DNA from: an uncultured Eubacteriales bacterium
GTDB taxonomy: Bacteria; Bacillota; Clostridia; Oscillospirales; Butyricicoccaceae
Reading direction: 5' to 3'
DNA: 14,620 bases
NCBI GenBank assembly: GCA_910586105.1
Contig: CAJUGU010000075.1
Location: 1 to 14,620 of the forward strand
This document shows, piece by piece, positions 8,003-12,167 of this stretch. Made by a program: the position numbers and the translations under genes. The notes below the pieces were generated by a model. It worked only from the letters and a program-made list of their open reading frames with translations, ran no database searches and was not told the origin of the DNA. The number at the start of each line of letters is the position of its first letter. The first letter of the stretch is position 1.

Positions 8003-8422
8003 TTACGACGTATAGAATTCGGTCGGATGATAGGAGTCCAGATCGTGTACCGCCGTTGTCTCGAAAAACTCCAGAAAAATGTCCATGCATCCTTCCGCAG
8101 AGCAGCTCTTCTGCACAAGCCGCGTGCCGGTTTCGTCCTCCAGCCCAAGCTCAACTACGATTCCCTCCGCGCAGGTGCAGGACTGCACGAACCGGATCTG
8201 GTGCTGGATTTCGCCTGCGGTCAGGGTGACGAATTCGTCTTCCTCCTCAAACATATCGAGCAGGCATTCCTCGACCTCCCACCAGTTTTCGATCTGCCGG
8301 TCGATCTCCTGCGTCCGGAGGTTCCACGGCACTTTGCAGACCGTCTTTTCAAAGGTCACGTCGGTGGTCAGCTTCCGCTCGTCCGCCGCCGGTTCCTTCG
8401 CCTTTTTCCTGTTCCAGAACAC
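8003..8422 (-). CDS. Hypothetical protein (139 aa) upstream of miaB
   Basis: I do not recognise this family. The protein is soluble and acidic, with a basic N-terminal stretch (FWNRKKAKE), a WNLRTQEIDRQIENWW helix in the first half, an acidic segment ECLLDMFEEEDEF, and four cysteines in SCTC and CSAEGC that might bind metal or form a cluster; that is only a guess. The chosen start is GTG 8422, which has GGGAGG seven bases upstream. The frame is open further upstream to 8503 with in-frame ATG codons, but those overlap the preceding gene or lack a ribosome site; ATG 8446 is the main alternative. It sits 25 bp after the TIGR03936 gene and 77 bp before miaB, so co-transcription with both is likely. 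Confidence 0.78.
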   Translation of the reverse strand: MFWNRKKAKEPAADERKLTTDVTFEKTVCKVPWNLRTQEIDRQIENWWEVEECLLDMFEEEDEFVTLTAGEIQHQIRFVQSCTCAEGIVVELGLEDETGTRLVQKSCSAEGCMDIFLEFFETTAVHDLDSYHPTEFYTS

Positions 8423-8447
8423 ACGTCTTCCTCCCTTCCCATCCATG

Positions 8448-9116
8448 TTATCGGAATTCCTGCATTTCGCCGTTGTAAACGCACATACGGTGATAATTGG
8501 CATACGACAGGTCGAATGCCGGATAATATTGGTTCATCGCCCGGGTCAGGTATTCCGGGCTGAGGTTGTTGTTCCCGGCGGCAGTGACTGCGGTCAGCAC
8601 GACCGCGTCCACCGTCTCCTCGATCTCCAACGTGCGAAGCAGCTCCTTCAGGTTGACCAGATTTTCCCCGCGCTTGGAGCGTTTCAGGATCTCGACCGTC
8701 TCCCGCGAAAACAGCTCCCGCGCCGCGTCGGCCAGCTCGGCGGGCGCCCCCTCCGGGAACGTCCACGTCACGCGGTATTTCGACCATGCAATGTCCCGGA
8801 TCGGCATTCCGCCGTCCGCCAGCGCATAAATCTCGATTGCGCGGAGCCCTTTCGGGAACACGTCGTTGAGCGCTTCCACCGCATTCAGCGGTACGCTTTC
8901 GCTCAGCAGGTTGAAATCCAGCAGCTCCCACTCCCCGGAAAACCCGGTCGACAGCGGCAGCGCCACCGAAACATAGGCGTGCTGGTTAAAGCCCTCCGTG
9001 AACCACAGCGGCATTTCGCAGCGCGCCATCGCCCGCTGCATGGTATGCATGAGATCGAGGTGGGAAATGAACCGCGCCCGCCCCTCCTTCGCGAATTTCA
9101 TCCGGGCTTTAAACAC
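8448..9116 (-). CDS. TIGR03936 family radical SAM-associated protein (DUF2344)
   Basis: This 222-residue protein matches the family found beside TIGR03960-type radical-SAM proteins, or fused to them. Seen: an N-terminus of the form KFAKEGRARFISHLDLMHTMQRAMAR, then LWFTEGFNQHAYVSVALPLSTGFSGEWEL, both typical of the family. It has no radical-SAM cysteine motif itself. The molecular function is not established; presumably it acts as partner to the upstream radical-SAM enzyme. The start is GTG 9116, overlapping the TAA of the upstream gene in an 8-bp GTGTTTAA arrangement, with AAGGAGG eight bases before, so translational coupling is near certain. In many Clostridia this pair is followed by rng and the rplU-rpmA ribosomal genes. 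Here a small unknown gene and miaB follow. Confidence 0.93.
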   Translation of the reverse strand: MFKARMKFAKEGRARFISHLDLMHTMQRAMARCEMPLWFTEGFNQHAYVSVALPLSTGFSGEWELLDFNLLSESVPLNAVEALNDVFPKGLRAIEIYALADGGMPIRDIAWSKYRVTWTFPEGAPAELADAARELFSRETVEILKRSKRGENLVNLKELLRTLEIEETVDAVVLTAVTAAGNNNLSPEYLTRAMNQYYPAFDLSYANYHRMCVYNGEMQEFR

Positions 9117-10944
9117 GGCATTTCCCTCCTTTCAGCAGGGCGTTTGCGCCGCAGCCCGCGCATTTCGTCATACAGTCCGGCGTGGGGATCGCTTCGCGGG
9201 ACTTGCGCCATTCGTCGAGCAGATGTTCCTTCCGGGTCCCGCAGCCGATGTGATCCCAGGGGAACCGCTCGTCCAGCGGCCTTTGCCGAGCCGCGTACCA
9301 CAGCGGGTCAAGCCCGCAGGCGGAAAAGGCGTCGTTCCACTTTTCCAGCGAAAAGAGCGCGTCCCAGCCGTCAAACACGCAGCCGTTTTTCCAGGCCGTG
9401 TAGATCGCCTTCCCCTGCCGCCGGTCGCCGCGCGCGATCGCGCCTTCCAGCACCGAGGTCTCGGCATCGTGCCAGTTATAGGTAACGTTTTTCGTCTTCA
9501 TGATCCGTTTCATATAATCCTGCTTGCCCGCCAGCATTTCCAGCGTATTCTGGGCATCCCATTGGAACGGGGTCTGCGGCTTCGGGACAAAGCAGGACGC
9601 GCTTGCCGTGACCTTCACGCCGCGCCCTCGGTTCGTCGTATTCATGCGCCAGAAATAGGCGACCTTCTTGCAGATCTCCGCGATGCCGTCGAGATCCTCG
9701 GAGGTCTCGGTCGGCAGCCCGATCATAAAATAGAGCTTGATGTTGTTCCAGCCGCCCCGGAACGCGATTTCACAGGCGTTCAGCAGGTCGTCTTCTTCCA
9801 GATTTTTGTTAATAACATCCCGCAGCCGCTTCGATCCGGCCTCCGGCGCGAACGTCAGCCCGCTTTTGCGGACCTTCTGTACGCGTTCCATCAGTTCGAC
9901 GTTGAAGCTGTCCGCGCGGAGCGACGGCAGCGAAAGGCTGATGTGGCGCGGTTCGCAAAAATCGAGCATGGCGCCAGTCAGTTCAGACAGTCCGCCGTAA
10001 TCGCTGGTCGACAGCGAGGACAGCGAGATTTCCTCGTAACCGGAGTTTTTCAGCACCGCCCGCGCCTGCCGCAGCAGCGTTTCCGGCGATTTGGTACGCA
10101 ACGGGCGGTATGTGTGCCCCGCCTGACAAAACCGGCACCCGCGCGGACAGCCGCGGAACAGCTCGACCATCGCGCGGTCAAACACGATATCGGTCGACGG
10201 CACCACGAAGGAATCCGGGTAATACATCGTGTCCAGATCGGCGACGATCCGCTTTTGGACGAGCGCCGGAGCGCCCGCCAGCGGCGTGACACGATCGATC
10301 GTGCCGTCTTCCCGATAGTCGACTTCGTACAGCGACGGCACATAAACGCCCTCAATCTGTGCGGCGCGCGTCAGGAATTCCGCCTTCGGCCAGCCGCCGC
10401 GCTTGGCTTCTCGGTACAGGCCGGTCAGCTCGAGCATGACCTCCTCCCCGTCGCCGATCATGAACAGGTCGATGAAATCGCACAGCGGCTCCGGGTTGTA
10501 GGCGCACGGCCCGCCTGCGACGACCAGGTTTTTCAGACCGGTGCGTTCGGATGCCAGCGGCGGGACGCCGCCCAGGTCAAGCATATTCAAAATATTGGTA
10601 AACGACAGCTCGTATTGGAGCGTAAAGCCGATGATATCGAAATCGCACAGCGGGTCGCCCGATTCCAGCGCGTAGAGCGGCAAGCCCGCCGCGCGCATTT
10701 CCTTTTCCATATCGACCCAGGGCGCGAACACTCGTTCGCACCAGATCCCGTCCTGCGCGTTGAGCAGCCCATAAAGGATGCGCGAGCCGAGATGCGACAT
10801 CCCGACCTCATACACATCCGGGAAGCAGAACGCAAAGCGCAGCTCGGTTTCCTGCCGGTCCTTCATCACCGAACCCCATTCCCCGCCGACATAGCGCGCG
10901 GGCTTCTGCACGCGGGGCAAGATCATTTCCAGTCTGGACTGCAT
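9109..10944 (-). CDS. TIGR03960 family B12-binding radical SAM protein
   Basis: A 611-residue radical-SAM enzyme of uncharacterised reaction. The N-terminal half (about 40-190) looks like a cobalamin-binding Rossmann domain, with FPDVYEVGMSHLG, DFDIIGFTLQYELSFTN and VVAGGPCAYNPEPL. The radical-SAM core follows, with CPRGCRFC (C266, C270, C273) binding the 4Fe-4S cluster, then GYEEISLSSLSTSDY, TFAPEAGSKRLRDVINK and LYFMIGLPTET, all characteristic. The C-terminus is Cys-rich (CMTKCAGCGANALLKGGKC), possibly another metal site. ATG 10944 has AGGAGG six bases upstream. A promoter with an extended -10 lies about 90 bp before it, so this is probably the first gene of the long operon running down to miaA. 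It overlaps its TIGR03936 partner by 8 bp. The substrate is unknown; a tRNA or ribosomal target is a common guess, not a fact. Confidence 0.94.
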   Translation of the reverse strand: MQSRLEMILPRVQKPARYVGGEWGSVMKDRQETELRFAFCFPDVYEVGMSHLGSRILYGLLNAQDGIWCERVFAPWVDMEKEMRAAGLPLYALESGDPLCDFDIIGFTLQYELSFTNILNMLDLGGVPPLASERTGLKNLVVAGGPCAYNPEPLCDFIDLFMIGDGEEVMLELTGLYREAKRGGWPKAEFLTRAAQIEGVYVPSLYEVDYREDGTIDRVTPLAGAPALVQKRIVADLDTMYYPDSFVVPSTDIVFDRAMVELFRGCPRGCRFCQAGHTYRPLRTKSPETLLRQARAVLKNSGYEEISLSSLSTSDYGGLSELTGAMLDFCEPRHISLSLPSLRADSFNVELMERVQKVRKSGLTFAPEAGSKRLRDVINKNLEEDDLLNACEIAFRGGWNNIKLYFMIGLPTETSEDLDGIAEICKKVAYFWRMNTTNRGRGVKVTASASCFVPKPQTPFQWDAQNTLEMLAGKQDYMKRIMKTKNVTYNWHDAETSVLEGAIARGDRRQGKAIYTAWKNGCVFDGWDALFSLEKWNDAFSACGLDPLWYAARQRPLDERFPWDHIGCGTRKEHLLDEWRKSREAIPTPDCMTKCAGCGANALLKGGKCRV

Positions 10945-11033
10945 ACCGTTCCTCCTGTGCGGCCTACCGCCGCCCGATTGATCGAAGCGCCGCCGACCGC
11001 CTGCGGCCGCCCGGCTCTCCTAATACGGAATGT

Positions 11034-11042
11034 ATTATAACA
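11034..11042 (-). promoter_or_regulatory. Extended -10 promoter for the radical-SAM/miaB/mut operon
   Basis: On the minus strand the sequence reads TGTTATAAT: a perfect TATAAT at 11034-11039 with the TGn extension at 11040-11042. The hexamer 17 bases upstream (11057-11062, TGGCTT) is a poor -35 match, which an extended -10 can tolerate. Transcription would start near 11027, giving a leader of about 80 bases before ATG 10944. This is the best promoter in the window. Confidence 0.7.
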
Positions 11043-11111
11043 CGCTTTTCCCCAAAAAGCCATACCAGATGTGGCGCTTCACCAAAAATACGACGAAATC
11101 CCGGCAAGCCC

Positions 11112-11153
11112 GTCAAATCCGGCGCCAGGATTTGTGATATTTGACAGAAATCC
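11112..11153. repeat. Nested, mutually exclusive inverted repeats
   Basis: CAAATCC (11114-11120) pairs with GGATTTG (11128-11134) around a 7-base loop GGCGCCA. The same GGATTT can instead pair with AAATCC at 11148-11153. An outer pair GTCAAAT (11112-11118) and ATTTGAC (11139-11145) overlaps both. The set lies about 50-90 bp upstream of the extended -10 promoter. No U run follows on either strand, so it is not a standard terminator. It may be a regulator-binding site or an RNA switch-like structure at the end of the traX-like transcript. Confidence 0.55.
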
Positions 11154-11311
11154 GCCTTTCAGCAGGGGGGCTCCGGCCCGCTCCCGACGCCCTCCCGGAC
11201 GGGATAGCAGACTCGAAAAAACATCCTTTCGCCATTGGCGTTCTCAGGGCTGCGTCATTCTTTTCCGGCCTTGCGAACGGCCTGCATGCCCCAAGCGTCC
11301 CGGTGGGCTCG

Positions 11312-12043
11312 CTACATCAACGCGATCCGCAGCAGTCCCAACGCCAGCAGATGCACCGGGTAGAACAGGTAGAAAAACCATTGAGAAAAGGTACGCCCCC
11401 GCTCCGCGCGCCGACCGTTATACAGATATAGGATGCAAATGCCCGAGGCCACGATCCCCAGCGCGCTGACTGCCGCTTGCAAAACGTCCAAGGGGGACAG
11501 CGCGTTCAGGCTTGCGCAGCCGAACGATACCGCCGCGATCATGTAAGAGACCGCGATCCGCTTCCGATCCTTCCCCGCCCATAGGAACAGCATGGTGAAG
11601 ACCGGCGCAAAGATCGCCCAATCACAAAAACAGCTCGCCAGCAACAGCAACGCTTTCAGCAGAACGCGCCCCCAGCGATTTTCGATCCGTTCGTCGACCA
11701 CGAGGATCAGAAAGCACAGCAACAACGTGAAAATCATATTGAAGCCGATAAAGCGGAAATAACCTTGGGTCGCGGTCAGCATCATGAACGGGAGCTGCGA
11801 AAGCAGCGCGAACCCCAGCAGCCGCAGACCGTATTTGCGCTTGGAGCGGGTGTATCCATATCCTTCCACCAGGAAATAACACATCGTAACGGCGGTAAAA
11901 TAACCGATGTTGGTCAGCGTATCATGCCAGAACGTCCCCCGCGTCAAAAAAATGTAGGAAAAATGGTTCAAAAACATCGTAAACATCGCGATATACTTGA
12001 TTGCGTCGCGGTTCAACGGTTTTTTCCGCTCAGAAAATTCCAT
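11312..12043 (-). CDS. TraX family integral membrane protein
   Basis: A very hydrophobic protein of 243 residues with about eight predicted membrane helices (roughly 14-34, 43-62, 73-92, 98-117, 127-150, 160-180, 187-210, 221-240). The opening LNRDAIKYIAMFTMFLNHF and the closing FFYLFYPVHLLALGLLR are typical of the TraX family. In F plasmid, TraX acetylates pilin; chromosomal homologues in Clostridia have no proven role, so acyl transfer is inference. No conjugation gene is near. ATG 12043 is chosen because the TATAAT at 12067-12072 would start the transcript near 12060. That leaves a GGAAAGGTG ribosome site usable for this ATG but not for the GTG at 12055, which would add four residues. The gene looks like a single-gene unit between the ATPase terminator and the radical-SAM operon. 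Confidence 0.88.
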   Translation of the reverse strand: MEFSERKKPLNRDAIKYIAMFTMFLNHFSYIFLTRGTFWHDTLTNIGYFTAVTMCYFLVEGYGYTRSKRKYGLRLLGFALLSQLPFMMLTATQGYFRFIGFNMIFTLLLCFLILVVDERIENRWGRVLLKALLLLASCFCDWAIFAPVFTMLFLWAGKDRKRIAVSYMIAAVSFGCASLNALSPLDVLQAAVSALGIVASGICILYLYNGRRAERGRTFSQWFFYLFYPVHLLALGLLRIALM

Positions 12044-12066
12044 ACGCTTCCACACCTTTCCTTTTT

Positions 12067-12072
12067 ATTATA
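12067..12072 (-). promoter_or_regulatory. -10 box of the traX-like gene
   Basis: A perfect TATAAT on the minus strand lies 23 bases before ATG 12043. The position 17 bases further upstream (12090-12095, AACCCA) is not a -35 match and overlaps an inverted repeat. This suggests an activator-dependent or repressed promoter. It would start transcription near 12060. Confidence 0.55.
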
Positions 12073-12091
12073 CACCATTTTCAATCGGATG

Positions 12092-12120
12092 GGTTACAGA
12101 TTTGTAAACATCCTGTAACC
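12092..12120. repeat. Perfect inverted repeat, probable operator
   Basis: GGTTACAG (12092-12099) and CTGTAACC (12113-12120) form a perfect 8-bp dyad with a 13-base spacer. Within the spacer, TGTAA at 12103-12107 makes a second dyad with TTACA of the left arm (TTACA-GATT-TGTAA), so the TGTAA element occurs three times. It covers the -35 position of the traX-like promoter. The TACA/TGTA elements recall operators of BlaI/CopY-type repressors, but those have a 2-base spacer and here it is 4, so the binder is unknown. Confidence 0.6.
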
Positions 12121-12127
12121 TTTGCAG

Positions 12128-12159
12128 AAAATTGAGGCCGCACCCGTTCGGATGCAGCC
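12128..12159 (-). terminator. Intrinsic terminator of the metal ATPase gene
   Basis: On the minus strand GGCTGCATCC (12159-12150), loop GAAC and GGGTGCGGCC (12145-12136) give a 10-bp stem with two G-U pairs, followed by TCAATTTT. It begins nine bases after the stop at 12168, and it separates the ATPase unit from the traX-like gene. Confidence 0.8.
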
Positions 12160-12167
12160 CCCAAAAT

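Larger units (their letters stand above)
10945..11311. other. Non-coding region between traX-like gene and radical-SAM operon
   Basis: About 367 bp with no gene I can support. From high to low coordinates it holds a weak CGCC-AAT-GGCG hairpin (11230-11240) followed after eight bases by six T on the minus strand (11216-11221), a poor candidate terminator for the traX-like gene. Next come very GC-rich sequence at about 11160-11210, a nest of inverted repeats at 11112-11153, an extended -10 promoter at 11034-11042, and an approximately 80-base GC-rich leader with several short possible stems before the AGGAGG of the radical-SAM gene. Plus-strand open frames crossing it have no family resemblance. 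Confidence 0.6.

Noticed and set aside
7926..8090. 55-residue N-terminal extension of miaB
   Set aside because: It overlaps the preceding gene, does not resemble MiaB, and ATG 7925 has an excellent ribosome site.
8423..8503. Longer start for the 139-residue unknown gene
   Set aside because: It would overlap the TIGR03936 gene. GTG 8422 has the better ribosome site, though ATG 8446 is not fully excluded.
8998..11040. Plus-strand open frame of 680 codons
   Set aside because: It is antisense to the radical-SAM pair, its composition is that of a shadow frame, and it has no ribosome site or recognisable domain.
11071..11469. Plus-strand frame over the intergenic region and the 3' end of the traX-like gene
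   Set aside because: It overlaps the traX-like coding end, has low-complexity Pro/Arg sequence and no ribosome site. It could not be told apart from chance.
12092..12120. CopY/BlaI-type metal-repressor operator
   Set aside because: The TACA and TGTA halves are four bases apart, where those operators have two, and no such repressor gene is in the window. I kept it only as an unassigned dyad.
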